Shown here one piece after another: positions 15,001 through 27,587 of a stretch of 64,000 bases of DNA. Under the pieces are notes generated by a model. It was not told the DNA's origin. It saw only the letters and a list, made by a program, of their open reading frames with translations, and ran no database searches. The translations under genes and the position numbers were made by a program. The stretch's first letter is position 1. The number at the start of each line of letters is the position of its first letter. Origin of the DNA: Cyprinodon diabolis (Eukaryota > Chordata > Actinopteri > Cyprinodontiformes > Cyprinodontidae); the NCBI GenBank assembly GCA_030533445.1, contig CM060068.1, forward strand, positions 49,843,659 through 49,907,658, given 5' to 3'.

Positions 15001-18000
15001 TAACGGGCTCTGATTTACAACCGGCTTTGGTTTATAAAGAACTCTGGTTTATAACAGGCTCTGGTTTATAACAGGTGTTGGTTTAACGGGCTCTGGTTTA
15101 TAACGGGCTCTGGTTTGTAAGGGGGTCTGATTTATAACCGGCTTTGGTTTATAAAGGGCTTTGGTTTATACAGGGCGCTGGTTTATAAAGGGCTCTGGTT
15201 TATAAAGGGCTCTGGATTGTAACAGCCTCTGGTTTATAAAGGGCTCTGGTTTTTAATGGGCTCTGGTTCATACAGGGCTCTGGTTTATAACCGTCTTTGG
15301 TTTATAACGGGCTCTGTTTATAACCGTCTTTGGTTTATAACGGGCTCTAGTTTATAAAGGCTTCTGGTTTATAAAGGGCTCTGGTTTTTAATGGGCTCTG
15401 GTTCATAAAGGGCTCTGGCTTATAACCGGCTTTGGTTTATAAAGGGCTCTGGTTTATAACGGGCTCTGATTTATAACCGGCTTTGGTTTATACAGGGCGC
15501 TGGTTTATAAAGGGCTCTGGTTCATAAAGGGCTCTGGTTTATAACGGGCTCTGGTATATAAAGGGCTCCGGTTTTAAATGTCCTCTGTTTCATACAGGGC
15601 TCTGGTTTATAACTGTCTTTGGTTTATAACGGGCTCTGGTTTATAACCGTCTTTGGTTTATAACGGGCTCTGGTTTATAAAGGCTTCTGGTTTATAAAGG
15701 GCTCTGGTTTATAACAGGCTCTGGTTTACAACTGTCTTTGGTTTATAACGGGCTCTGATTTATAACCGGCTATGGTTTATAAAGGGCTCTAGTTTATAAC
15801 GGGCTCTGGTTTATAACTGTCTTTGGTTTATAAAGGGCTCTAGTTTATAAAGGGCTATGATTCATAACGGGCTCTTATTTATAACCGGCTCTGGTATAAC
15901 AGGCTCTGGTATATAAAGTTCTTTGGTTTCTAAAGAGCTTTGGTTTCTAAATGGCTTTAGTTTATAACGGGCTCTGGTTAATAAATTGATCTGGTTTTTA
16001 ATGGGCTCTGGTTCATAAAGGGCTCTGGTTTATAAAGGGCTCTGGTTTATAATGGGACTGGTTCATAAAGGGCTCTGGCTTATAAGCGGCTTTGGTTTAA
16101 AAAGGCGTCCAATTTATAAAAGGCTCTGGTTTATAACCGGCATTGGTTTATAAAGAGCTCTGGTTGATAAAGGGCTCGGGTTTTTAAAGGGCTCTGGTTT
16201 ATTACAGGCTCTGGTAAAGGGCTTTGGTTTCTATAGGGCTTTGGTTTCTAAAGAGCTTGGTTTATAACCGGCTTTGGTTTATAAAGGGCTCTGGTTTATA
16301 AAGGGCTCTGGTTTGTAAAGGGCTCTGGTTTATAACGGGCTCTGGTTTATGAAGGGCTCTGGTTTATAAAGGGCTCTGGTTTTTCAAGGGCTCTGGTTTT
16401 TAACATCCTATGGCTTATAACGGGCTTTGGTTTAAAAAGGCCTCTGGTTTATAAAAGGCTCTGGTTTATAATGGGCTCTGGTTTATAACGGGCTCTGGTT
16501 TAAAAAGGGCTTTTGTTTCTAAAGGGCTTTGGTTTCTAAAGGGCTTTGGTTTATAAAGGGCTCTGGATTATAAAGGGCTTTGGTTTATAAAGGCTTCTGG
16601 TTTATAAAGGGCTCTGGTTTATAACAGGCTCTGGTTTATAACCGTCTTTGGTTTATAACGGGCTCTGGTTTATAACCAGCTTTGGTTTATAAAGGGCTCT
16701 GGTTTATAACCAGCTTTGGTTTATAAAGGGCTCTGGTTTATAAAGGGCTATGATTCATAACGGGCTCTGATTTATAACCGGCTTTGGTTTATAAAGGGCT
16801 CTAGTTTATAACCGGCTCTGGTTTATAAAGGCTTCTGGTTTATAACGGTTTCTGGTTTATAACGGGCTCTGGTTAATAACCAGCTTTGGTTCATAAAGGG
16901 CTCTAGTTTATAAAGGGTTATGATTCATAACGGGCTCTGATTCATAACCGGCTATGGTTTATAAAGGGCTCTAGTTTATAAAGGGCTATGATTGATAACG
17001 GGCTCTGTTTTATAACCGGCTTTGGTTTATACAGGGCTCTGGTTTATAAAGGTCTCTGGTTTATAACGGGCTCTGGTTTATTACATGCTCTGGTATATAA
17101 AGTGCTTTTGTTTCTAAAGAGCTTTGGTTTCTAAAGGGCTTAAGTTTATAAAGGGCTCTGGTTTTTAATTGGCTCTGATTTATAACCGTCTTTGGTTTAT
17201 AAAGCGTTCTAGTTTATAAAGGGCTATGATTCATAATGGGCTCTGATTTATAACCGGCTTTGGTTTATAAAGCGCTCTAGTTTATAACGGGCTCTGGTTT
17301 ATAACCGTCTTTGGTTTACACAGGGCTCTGGTTTATAAGGGGCTCTGGTTTATAAAGGGCTCTGGTTTATTACAGGCTCTGGTATATAAAGGGCTTTGGT
17401 TTATACAGTGCGCTGGTTTATAAAGGGCTCTGGTTTATAATGGGCTCTGGTTTATAAAGGGCTCTGGTTTTTAATGGGCTCTGGTTAATACAGGGCTCTG
17501 GTTTATAACCGTCTTTGGTTTATAACGGGCTCTGGTTTATAACCGTCTTTGGTTTATAACGGGCTCTGGTTTATAAAGGCTTCTGGTTTATAAAGGGCTC
17601 TGGTTTATAACAGGCTCTGGTTTGCAACCGTCTTTGGTTTATAACGGGCTCTGGTTTATAACCAGCTTTGGTTTATAAAGGGCTCTAGTTTATAAAGGGC
17701 TATGATTGATAACGGGCTCTGATTTATAACCGGATTTGGTTTATAAAGAGTTTTGGTTGATAAAAGGGCTTGGGTTTATAAATGGCTCTGGTTTATAAAG
17801 GGCTCTGGTTTATAACGGGCTCTGGTTTATAAAGGGCTCTGGTTTTTCAAGGGCTCTGGTTTTTAACATCCTATGGCTTATAACGGGCTTTCGTTTAAAA
17901 AGGCCTCTGGTTTATAAAAGGCTCTGGCTTATAACGGGCTTTGGTTTAAAAAGGCCTCTGGTTTATAACTGCATTTGGTTTATAAAGGGCTCTGGCTTAT

Positions 18001-18332
18001 AACGGGCTCTGCTTTATAACCGGCTTTGGTTTATAAAGGGCTCTGGTTTATAACGGGCTCTGCATTATAACCGGCTTTGGTTTATAAAGGGCACTGGTTT
18101 ATAAAGGGCTCTGGTTTATTACAGGCTCTGGTATATAAAGGGCTCTGGTTTATAAAGGGCTCTGGTTTATAACAGGCTCTGGTTTATAAAGGGCTCTGGT
18201 TTTTCAAGGGCTCTGGTTTTTAACATCCTCTGGCTTATAACGGGCTTTGGTTTAAAAAGCCCTCTGGTTTATAAAAGGCTCTGGCTTATAACGGGCTTTG
18301 GTTTAAAAAGACCTCTGGTTTATAACAGGATT
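12001..18332 (+). repeat. Satellite array with a 2.5-kb related block pair
   Basis: This is continuous 17-bp satellite. A block starting near 13661 (GATAAAGGGCTCGGG variant, then the TTTCTATAGGGC variant) recurs near 16166, an offset of about 2505 bases, and stays similar for several hundred bases. I see no gene in it. Confidence 0.7.
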
Positions 18333-21300
18333 TGGTTTATAAAGGGCTCTGGTTTTTAAAGGGCTCTGGTTTATAACGGGCTCTGGTTTATAAAGGGCTG
18401 TGGTTTATAACGGGCTCTGGTTTATAACCAGCTTTGGATTATAAAGCGCTCTGGTTTATAAAGGGTTATGATTCATAACGGGCTCTGGCTTATAAGCGGC
18501 TTTGGTTTAAAAAGGCGTCTGGTTTATAAAAGGCTCTGGTTTATAACCGGCTTTGGTTTATAAAGGGCTCTGGTTTATAACGGGCTCTGATTTATAACCG
18601 GCTTTGGTTTATAAAGAGCTCTAGTTTATAACAGGCTCTGGTTTATAACAGGTGTTGGTTTAACGGGCTCTGGTTTATAACGGGCTCTGGTTTGTAAGGG
18701 GGTCTGATTTATAACCGGCTTTGGTTTATAAAGGGCTCTGGTTTATAAAGGGCTCTGGTATATTACAGGCTCTGGTATATAAAGGGCTTTGGTTTATACA
18801 GGGCGCTGGTTTATAAAGGGCTCTGGTTTATAAAGGGCTCTGGTTTGTAACAGCCTCTGGTTTATAAAGGGCTCTGGTTTTTAATGGGCTCTGGTTCAGA
18901 CAGGGCTCTGGTTTATAACCGTCTTTGTTTTATAACGGGCTCTGTTTATAACCGTCTTTGGTTTATAACGGGCTCTGGTTTATAAAGGCTTCTGGTTTAT
19001 AAAGGGCTCTGGTTAATAACAGGCTCTGGTTTACAACCGTCTTTGGTTTATAACGGGCTCTGGTTTATAACCAGCTTTGGTTTATAAAGGGCTCTGGTTT
19101 ATAAATTGTTATGATTCATAACAGGCTCTGATTTATAACCGGCTATGGTTAATAAAGGGCTCTGGTTTTTAATGGGCTCTGGTTCATAAAGGGCTCTGGC
19201 TTATAAGCGGCTTTGGTTTAAAAAGGCGTCTGGTTTATAAAAGGCTCTGGCTTATAACCGGCTTTGGTTTATAAAGGGCTCTGGTTTATAACGGGCTCTG
19301 ATTTATAACCGGCTTTGGTTTATACAGGGCGCTGGTTTATAAAGGGCTCTGGTTTATAAAGGGCTCTGGTTTATAACGGGCTCTGGTATATAAAGGGCTC
19401 CGGTTTTAAATGTCCTCTGGTTCATACAGGGCTCTGGTTTATAACTGTCTTTGGTTTATAACGGGCTCTGGTTTATAACCGTCTTTGGTTTATAACGGGC
19501 TCTGGTTTATAAAGGCTTCTGGTTTATAAAGGGCTCTGGTTTATAACAGGCTCTGGTTTACAACTGTCTTTGGTTTATAACGGGCTCTGATTTATAACCG
19601 GCTATGGTTTATAAAGGGCTCTAGTTTATAACGGGCTCTGGTTTATAACTGTCTTTGGTTTATAAAGGGCTCTAGTTTATAAAGGGCTATGATTCATAAC
19701 GGGCTCTTATTTATAACCGGCTCTGGTATAACAGCTTCTGGTATATAAAGTGCTTTGGTTTCTAAAGAGCTTGGTTTATAACCGGCTTTGGTTTATAAAG
19801 GGCTCTGGTTTATAAAGAGCTCTGGTTTGTAAAGGGCTCTGGTTTATAACGGGCTCTGGTTTATGAAGGGCTCTGGTTTATAAAGGGCCCTGGTTTTTCA
19901 AGGGCTCTGGTTTTTATCATCCTATGGCTTATAACGGGCTTTGGTTTAAAAAGGTCTCTGGTTTATAAAAGGCTCTGGTTTATAATGGGCTCTGGTTTAT
20001 AACGGGCTCTGGTTTAAAAAGGGCTTTTGTTTCTAAAGGGCTTTGGTTTCTAAAGGGCTTTGGTTTATAAAGGGCTCTGGATTATAAAGGGCTTTGGTTT
20101 ATAAAGGCTTCTGGTTTATAAAGGGCTCTGGTTTATAACAGGCTCTGGTTTATAACCGTCTTTGGTTTATAACGGGCTCTGGTTTATAACCAGCTTTGGT
20201 TTATAAAGGGCTCTGGTTTATAACCAGCTTTGGTTTATAAAGGGCTCCGGTTTATAAAGGGCTATGATTCATAACGGGCTCTGATTTATAACCGGCTTTG
20301 GTTTATAAAGGGCTCTAGTTTAAAACCGGCTCTGGTTTATAAAGGCTTCTGGTTTATAACGGTTTCTGGTTTATAACGGGCTCTGGTTAATAACCAGCTT
20401 TGGATCATAAAGGGCTCTGGTTTATAAAGGGTTATGATTCATAACGGGCTCTGATTCATAACCGGCTATGGTTTATAAAGGGCTCTGGTTTTTAAAGGGC
20501 TCTGGTTTATAACGGGCTCTGGTTTATAAAGGGCTGTGGTTTATAACGGGCTCTGGTTTATAACCAGCTTTGGTTTATAAAGCGCTCTGGTTTATAAAGG
20601 GTTATGATTCATAACGGGCTCTGGCTTATAAGCGGCTTTGGTTTAAAAAGGCGTCTGGTTTATAAAAGGCTCTGGTTTATAACCGGCTTTGGTTTATAAA
20701 GGGCTCTGGTTTATAACGGGCTCTGATTTATAACCGGCTTTGGTTTATAAAGAGCTCTAGTTTATAACAGGCTCTGGTTTATAACAGGTGTTGGTTTAAC
20801 GGGCTCTGGTTTATAACGGGCTCTGGTTTGTAAGGGGGTCTGATTTATAACCGGCTTTGGTTTATAAAGGGCTCTGGTTTATAAAGGGCTCTGGTATATT
20901 ACAGGCTCTGGTATATAAAGGGCTTTGGTTTATACAGGGCGCTGGTTTATAAAGGGCTCTGGTTTATAAAGGGCTCTGGTTTGTAACAGCCTCTGGTTTA
21001 TAAAGGGCTCTGGTTTTTAATGGGCTCTGGTTCAGACAGGGCTCTGGTTTATAACCGTCTTTGGTTTATAACGGGCTCTGTTTATAACCGTCTTTGGTTT
21101 ATAACGGGCTCTGGTTTATAAAGGCTTCTGGTTTATAAAGGGCTCTGGTTAATAACAGGCTCTGGTTTACAACCGTCTTTGGTTTATAACGGGCTCTGGT
21201 TTATAACCAGCTTTGGTTTATAAAGGGCTCTGGTTTATAAATTGTTATGATTCATAACAGGCTTTGATTTATAACCGGCTATGGTTAATAAAGGGCTCTG

Positions 21301-22604
21301 GTTTTTAATGGGCTCTGGTTCATAAAGGGCTCTGGCTTATAAGCGGCTTTGGTTTAAAAAGGCGTCTGGTTTATAAAAGGCTCTGGCTTATAACCAGCTT
21401 TGGTTTATAAAGGGCTCTGGTTTATAACGGGCTCTGATTTATAACCGGCTTTGGTTTATACAGGGCGCTGGTTTATAAAGGGCTCTGGTTTATAAAGGGC
21501 TCTGGTTTATAACGGGCTCTGGTATATAAAGGGCTCCGGTTTTAAATGTCCTCTGGTTCATACAGGGCTCTGGTTTATAACTGTCTTTGGTTTATAACGG
21601 GCTCTGGTTTATAACCGTCTTTGGTTTATAACGGGCTCTGGTTTATAAAGGCTTCTGGTTTATAAAGGGCTCTGGTTTATAACAGGCTCTGGTTTACAAC
21701 TGTCTTTGGTTTATAACGGGCTCTGATTTATAACCGGCTATGGTTTAAAAAGGGCTCTAGTTTATAACGGGCTCTGGTTTATAACTGTCTTTGGTTTATA
21801 AAGGGCTCTAGTTTATAAAGGGCTATGATTCATAACGGGCTCTTATTTATAACCGGCTCTGGTATAACAGCTTCTGGTATATAAAGTGCTTTGGTTTCTA
21901 AAGAGCTTGGTTTATAACCGGCTTTGGTTTATAAAGGGCTCTGGTTTATAAAGGGCTCTGGTTTGTAAAGGGCTCTGGTTTATAACGGGCTCTGGTTTAT
22001 GAAGGGCTCTGGTTTATAAAGGGCTCTGGTTTTTCAAGGGCTCTGGTTTTTATCATCCTGTGGCTTATAACGGGCTTTGGTTTAAAAAGGTCTCTGGTTT
22101 ATAAAAGGCTCTGGTTTATAATGGGCTCTGGTTTATAAGGGGCTCTGGTTTAAAAAGGGCTTTTGTTTCTAAAGGGCTTTGGTTTCTAAAGGGCTTTGGT
22201 TTATAAAGGGCTCTGGATTATAAAGGGCTTTGGTTTATAAAGGCTTCTGGTTTATAAAGGGCTCTGGTTTATAACAGGCTCTGGTTTATAACCGTCTTTG
22301 GTTTATAACGGGCTCTGGTTTATAACCAGCTTTGGTTTATAAAGGGCTCTGGTTTATAACCAGCTTTGGTTTATAAAGGGCTCTGGTTTATAAAGGGCTA
22401 AGATTCATAACGGGCTCTGATTTATAACCGGCTTTGGTTTATAAAGGGCTCTAGTTTAAAACCGGCTCTGGTTTATAAAGGCTTCTGGTTTATAACGGTT
22501 TCTGCTTTATAACGGGCTCTGGTTAATAACCAGCTTTGGTTCATAAAGGGCTCTGGTTTATAAAGGGTTATGATTCATAACGGGCTCTGATTCATAACCG
22601 GCTA
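18333..22604 (+). repeat. 2136-bp tandem duplication (two copies)
   Basis: Two adjacent copies, about 18333-20468 and 20469-22604, hold the same order of variants at a constant offset of 2136 bases. Check points are the GGGCTGTGG monomer at 18395 and 20531, and the ACAGCTTCTGG monomer at 19731 and 21867. Only scattered single-base differences are visible, so the duplication is recent. Confidence 0.85.
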
Positions 22605-25600
22605 TGGTTTATAAAGGGCTCTAGTTTATAAAGGGCTATGATTGAAAACGGGCTCTGCTTTATAACCGGCTTTGGTTTATAAAGGGCTCTGGTTTATAAC
22701 TGCATTTGGTTTATAAAGGGCTCTGGTTTATAACGGGCTCTGCTTTATAACCGGCTTTGGTTTATAAAGGGCTCTGGTTTATAAAGGGCTCTGGTTTATT
22801 ACAGGCTCTGGTTTATAACTGTCTTTGGTTTATAAAGGGCTCTAGTTTATAAAGGGCTATGGTTCATAACGGGCTCTGATTTATAACCGGTTCTGGTATA
22901 ACAGGCTCTGGTATATAAAGTGCTTTGGTTTCTAAAGAGCTTGGTTTATAACCGGCTTTGGTTTATAAAGGTCTCTAGTTTATAACGGGCTCTGGTTTAT
23001 AAAGGGCTCTGGTTTATAAAGGGCTCTGGTTTTTCAAGGGCATTGGTTTATAACAGCCTCTGGTTTACAACCGTCTTTGGTTTATAACGGGCTCTGGTTT
23101 ATAACAGGCTCTGGTTTATAACGGGCTCTGATTTATAACCGGCTATGGTTTATAAAGGGCTCTAGTTTATAACGGGCTATTATTCATAACGGGCTCTGAT
23201 TTATAACCGGCTCTGGTATAACAGGATCTGGTATATAAAGTGCTTTGGTTTCTAAAGAGCTTTGGTTTCTAAATGGCTTTAGTTTATAACGGGCTCTGGT
23301 TAATAAATTGATCTGGTTTTTAATGGGCTCTGGTTCATAAAGGGCTCTGGCTTATAAGCGGCTTTGGTTTAAAAAGGCGTCTGGTTTATAATCGGCTTTG
23401 GTTTATAAAGGGCTCTGGTTTATAACGGGCTCTGGTTTATAACCGGCTTTGGTTTATAACGGGCTGTGGTTTATAAAGGGCTCTGGTTTATAAAGGGTTC
23501 TGGTTTTTCAAGGGCTCTGGTTTATAACAGGCTCTGGTTTACAACCGTCTTTGGTTTATAATGGGCTCTGGTTTATAACCGTCTTTGGTTTATACAGGGC
23601 TCTGGTTTATAAAGGGCTCTGGTTTATAACGGGCTCTGGTTTATTACATGCTCTGGTATATAAAGTGCTTTTGTTTCTAAAGAGCTTTGGTTTGTAAAGG
23701 GCTTAAGTTTATAAAGGGCTCTGGTTTTTAATTGGCTCTGGTTCATAAAGGGTTCTGGCTTATAAGCGGCTTTGGTTTAAAAAGGCATCTGGTTCATAAA
23801 AGGCTCTCGTTTATAACCGGCTTTGGTTTATAAAAGGCTCTGGTTTATAACGGGCTCTGGTTTATAACATGCTTTGGTTTATAAAGAGCTCCGGTTGATA
23901 AAGGGCTCTGGTTTTTAAAGGGCTCTGGTTTATTACAGGCTCTGGTAAAGGGCTTTGGTTTCTAAAGAGCTTGGTTTATAACCGGCTTTGGTTTATAAAG
24001 GGATCTGGCTTATAAAGGGCTCTGGTTTATAAAGGGCTCTGGTTTATAACGGGCTCTGGTTTATAAAGGGCTCTGGTTTATAAAGGGCTCTAGTTTTTCA
24101 AGGGCATTGGTTTATAACAGGCTCTGGTTTACAACCGTCTTTGGTTTATAACGGGCTCTGGTTTATAACAGGCTCTGGTTTATAACGGGCTCTGGTTTGT
24201 AAAGGGCTCTAGTTTATAAAGGGCTATGATTCATAACGGGCTCTGATTTATAACTGGCTTTGGTTTATAAAGCGCTCTAGTTTATAACGGGCTCTGGTTT
24301 ATAATCATCTTTGGTTTACACAGGGCTCTGGTTTATAAAGGGCTCTAGTTTATAACGGGCTCTGGTTTATAACCGTCTTTGGTTTACACAGGGCTCTGGT
24401 TTATAAAGGGCTCTGGTTTATAACATGCTCTGGTTTATTACAGGCTCTGGTATATAAAGTGCTTTGGTTTCTAAAGAGCTTTGGTTTCTAAATGGCTTTA
24501 GTTTATAACGGGCTCTGGTTAATAAATTGATCTGGTTTTTAATGGGCTCTGGTTCATAAAGGGCTCTGGCTTATAAGCGGCTTTGGTTTAAAAAGGCGTC
24601 TGGTTTATAGAAGGCTCTGGTTTATAACCGGCTTTGGTTTATAAAGGGCTCTGGTTTATAACGGGCTCTGGTTTAAAACCTGCTTTGGTTTATAAAGAGC
24701 TCTGGTTGATAAAGGGCTCTGGTTTTTAGAGGGCTCTGGTTTATTACAGGCTCTGGTAAAGGGCTTTGGTTTATAAAGGGCTTTGGTTTCTAAAGAGCTT
24801 GGTTTATAACCGGCTTTGGTTTATAAAGGGCTCTGGTTTTTCAAGGGCTCTAGTTTTTAACATCCTATGGCTTATAACGGGCTTTGGTTTGAAAAGGCCT
24901 CTGGTTTATAAAAGGCTCTGGCTTATAACGGGCTTTGGTTTAAAAAGGCCTCTGGTTTATAACTGAATTTGGTTTATAAAGGGCTCTGGTTTATAACGGG
25001 CTCTGCTTTATAACCGGCTTTGGTTTATAAAGGGCTCTGGTTTATAAAGGGCTCTAGTTTATAACGGGCTCTGATTTATAACCGTCTTTGGTTTATAAAG
25101 GGCTCTAGTTTATAAAGGGCTATGATTCATAACGGGCTCTGATATAACAGGCTTTGGTTTATAAAGCGCTCTAGTTTATAACGGGCTCTGGTTTATAACC
25201 GTCTTTGGTTTACACAGGGCTCTGGTTTATAAAGGGCTCTGGTTTATTACAGGCTCTGGTATATAAAGTGCTTTGGTTTCTAAAGAGCTTTGGTTTCTAA
25301 ATGGCTTTAGTTTATAACGGGCTCTGGTTAATAAATTGATCTGGTTTTTCATGGGCTCTGGTTCATAAAGGGCTCTGGTTTATAAAGGGCTCTGATTTTT
25401 AATGGGCTCTGGTTAATAAAGGGGCTCTGGTTTTTAATGGGCTCTGGTTTATAACAGTCTTTGGTTTATACAGGGCTCTGGTTTATAAAGGGCTCTGGTG
25501 TATAACGGGCTCTGGTTTATTACATGCTCTGGTATATAAAGTGCTTTTGTTTCTAAAGAGCTTTGGTTTGTAAAGGGCTTAAGTTTATAAAGGGCTCTGG

Positions 25601-26453
25601 TTTTTAATTGGCTCTGGTTCATAAAGGGTTCTGGCTTATAAGCGGCTTTGGTTTAAAAAGGCGTCTGGTTGATAAAAGGCTCTCGTTTCTAACCGGCTTT
25701 GGTTTATAAAAGGCTCTGGTTTATAACAGGCTCTGGTTTATAACCGGCTTTGGTTTATAAAGAGCTCCGGTTGATAAAGGGCTCTGGTTTTTAAAGGGCT
25801 CTGGTTTATTACAGGCTCTGGTAAAGGGCTTTGGTTTCTAAAGGGCTTTGGTTTCTAAAGAGCTTGGTTTATAACCGTCTTTGGTTTATAACGGGATCTG
25901 GCTTATAAAGGGCTCTGGTTTATAAAGGGCTCTGGTTTATAATGGGCTCTGGTTTATAAAGGGCTCTGGTTTATAAAGGGCTCTGGTTTTTCAAGGGCAT
26001 TGGTTTATAACAGGCTCTGGTTTACAACCGTCTTTGGTTTATAACGGGCTCTGGTTTATAACAGGCTCTGGTTTATAACGGGCTCTGATTTATAACCGGC
26101 TATGGTTTATAAAGGGCTCTAGTTTATAAAGGGCTATGATTCATAACGGGCTCTGATTTATAACCGGCTTTGGTTTATAAAGTGCTCTAGTTTATAACGG
26201 GCTCTGGTTTATAACCGTCTTTGGTTTACACAGGGCTCTGGTTTATAAAGGGCTCTGGTTTATAACATGCTCTGGTTTATTACAGGCTCTGGTATATAAA
26301 GTGCTTTGGTTTCTAAAGAGCTTTGGTTTCTAAATGGCTTTAGTTTATAACGGGCTCTGGTTAATAAATTGATCTGGTTTTTAATGGGCTCTGGTTCATA
26401 AAGGGCTCTGGCTTATAAGCGGCTTTGGTTTAAAAATGGCGTCTGGTTTATAG

Positions 26454-26457
26454 AAGG
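26454..26457. repeat. Target-site duplication, 5' copy (AAGG)
   Basis: The four bases AAGG directly precede the TG of the 5' LTR and recur directly after the CA of the 3' LTR (40618-40621). A 4-base duplication is usual for gammaretrovirus-type integrases. Removing the element and one AAGG gives TATAGAAGGCTCTGG, the normal satellite sequence seen at empty sites elsewhere in the array. Confidence 0.93.
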
Positions 26458-26883
26458 TGTAGTGTATTATTTGTCATAAATGATTAGAATAAAACAAGAA
26501 TTAAAAGTTTTAAATGATTAAAGAGAATTGTTTTAAATGAATACATTTATGTAGGCCAAGAGGAGAAAAACAGAGCAATGAGTGTGTGTAACTGCTGCAC
26601 CTGACTGTAAGAGGAAGAAAAGCACACTCATCTGCTGGAAAGCACAGGATTAAGGCCCTTAGTGATAAGAAAAAGCACCCTCATAAAAATGAAGTATTTC
26701 ACATATCAAGGTTAACCAGCTCAGCAAAATTTGGCCATACAACTTGTGATAAATAGAGTTGTTATTTTCAAGGCACAATGTGCAGTACTGATCCCAGAAG
26801 GGGTGATGCTTTGACTGAGACACAAAGAGGAACACTAGGCCAGACTGACATGGCTTAAAGTAGGGAAAGGATAAGTTTCAAAC

Positions 26884-27096
26884 ATGTTTTTGATTGAACT
26901 GTCATAAGTTTCTGATTTAAGTGCACCAAATGTCATCATGACCTGTAAGACTGCTCTCAAAGAATTATTATGCTCATAAGTTACTTTGGATAAAAGCATG
27001 GTTTGAAAGATTAACAGTTAAAGAATTAATGTGTTTTTGATTTAATGGCAATAAATGTCATCATAATTTGCAAAGAAATGTCACAATGACCTGTAA
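26884..27096 (+). promoter_or_regulatory. Degenerate U3 direct repeat, candidate enhancer
   Basis: Two related blocks, about 26884-26948 and 27032-27096, share TGTTTTTGATT, AAATGTCATCAT (26928 and 27054) and ATGACCTGTAA (26938 and 27086). The overall offset is about 148 bases. TGACCT is the reverse complement of AGGTCA, the nuclear-receptor half-site. Direct repeats in U3 are commonly retroviral enhancers, so that role is inferred here. The same blocks occur in the 3' LTR at +13148. Confidence 0.5.
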
Positions 27097-27212
27097 CAAA
27101 GACTGATGATTAAATATATAAAAAATATGCTGTCAAAGGGATTTACCACCGGTAAGATAAAAATAATTGGTTTTACCCGAAGAAAAAGTACCTAGAATAG
27201 TGAACAAAGGAG

Positions 27213-27241
27213 GGGGCCTGTAGGAGGAGCTAACAGGCCCC
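27213..27241 (+). promoter_or_regulatory. 9-bp inverted repeat upstream of the TATA box
   Basis: GGGGCCTGT (27213-27221) and ACAGGCCCC (27233-27241) are perfect complements around an 11-base spacer, ending 8 bases before the TATA box. It could be a protein site in DNA or, in the 3' copy (40361-40389), a hairpin near the end of viral RNA. Confidence 0.6.
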
Positions 27242-27249
27242 ATGAAATG

Positions 27250-27257
27250 TATAAAAG
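27250..27257 (+). promoter_or_regulatory. TATA box of the 5' LTR promoter
   Basis: TATAAAAG lies 78 bases before the LTR polyadenylation signal, a normal U3/R layout. Transcription is expected to start about 25-30 bases downstream, near 27280. The same box is in the 3' LTR at 40398-40405. Confidence 0.85.
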
Positions 27258-27326
27258 AGGGCTATTTTCATCATTTGTTCAGTGGCACGCCGGCGGTCAA
27301 CTCGTGTGTGATTCTTTGTATGTTGC

Positions 27327-27332
27327 AATAAA
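27327..27332 (+). promoter_or_regulatory. Polyadenylation signal in the 5' LTR
   Basis: AATAAA is placed about 50 bases after the expected transcription start. In the 3' LTR the same signal (40475-40480) would end the viral RNAs. Confidence 0.75.
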
Positions 27333-27473
27333 TTGCATTGGACCTGGACTTCAGCTGCTTCTGCCTGATTTTTGGATCATTGTTTGCAATTTTTCTGCCT
27401 TTTGAAGACTTTGAATTTTTACAAAAACTTAGCTTTAATTTTAAGTCGCTGAGGAGATTTCCAACGACAGAAT

Positions 27474-27492
27474 TGGCGGAGCCAGCCAGGAG
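27474..27492 (+). promoter_or_regulatory. Primer-binding site, tRNA-Arg-like
   Basis: TGGCGGAGCCAGCCAGGAG starts four bases after the LTR. It matches the complement of the 3' end of vertebrate tRNA-Arg(ACG), as I recall that tRNA, except for one extra G after TGGCG. The spacing of four bases is longer than the two usual for retroviruses. Assignment to arginine tRNA is likely but rests on memory of the tRNA sequence. Confidence 0.7.
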
Positions 27493-27577
27493 AAAAGCAT
27501 AAAGGGGACGTCGGACGATCTGCAGGCACCAGCTGGAAGGCGTGGAACCCCCAAACGGGCCCAGAAATTCACCGGTT

Positions 27578-27587
27578 AAAGGTGAGC
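27578..27587 (+). promoter_or_regulatory. Candidate major splice donor
   Basis: AAAG|GTGAGC, with the intron starting at 27582, is a near-ideal donor in the place where retroviruses keep the donor for env and accessory RNAs. It would join to acceptors near 35904 and 38088. Confidence 0.65.

Larger units (their letters stand above)
1..26457 (+). repeat. 17-bp satellite array, left part
   Basis: The whole stretch is a head-to-tail array of a 17-base monomer with consensus GGGCTCTGGTTTATAAA, read on the + strand. Spacing of exactly 17 is seen for example at 554, 571 and 588. Frequent variants are CGGGCTCTGG, CCGGCTTTGG, GGGCTATGATTCATAAC, AGAGCTTTGGTTTCTAAA and short or long monomers such as GGTGTTGGTTTAAC. 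Each monomer carries the palindrome TTTATAAA. Since 17 is not a multiple of 3, a perfect run has a TAA in every + frame each 51 bases, so the few ORFs of 60-90 codons here arise where variants remove that stop. I see no gene, RNA gene or unrelated insertion in this stretch. The array is open at the left window edge. Confidence 0.97.
26458..27469 (+). repeat. 5' LTR (1012 bp)
   Basis: The LTR begins TGTAGTG and ends ACGACA. Its partner at 39606-40617 lies at a constant offset of 13148 bases. U3 runs to about 27278, R probably covers about 27279-27345 (inferred from the TATA box and AATAAA), and U5 the remainder. U3 is A/T-rich and holds a spaced repeat with TGACCT half-sites and a 9-bp inverted repeat just before the TATA box. 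Confidence 0.96.
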
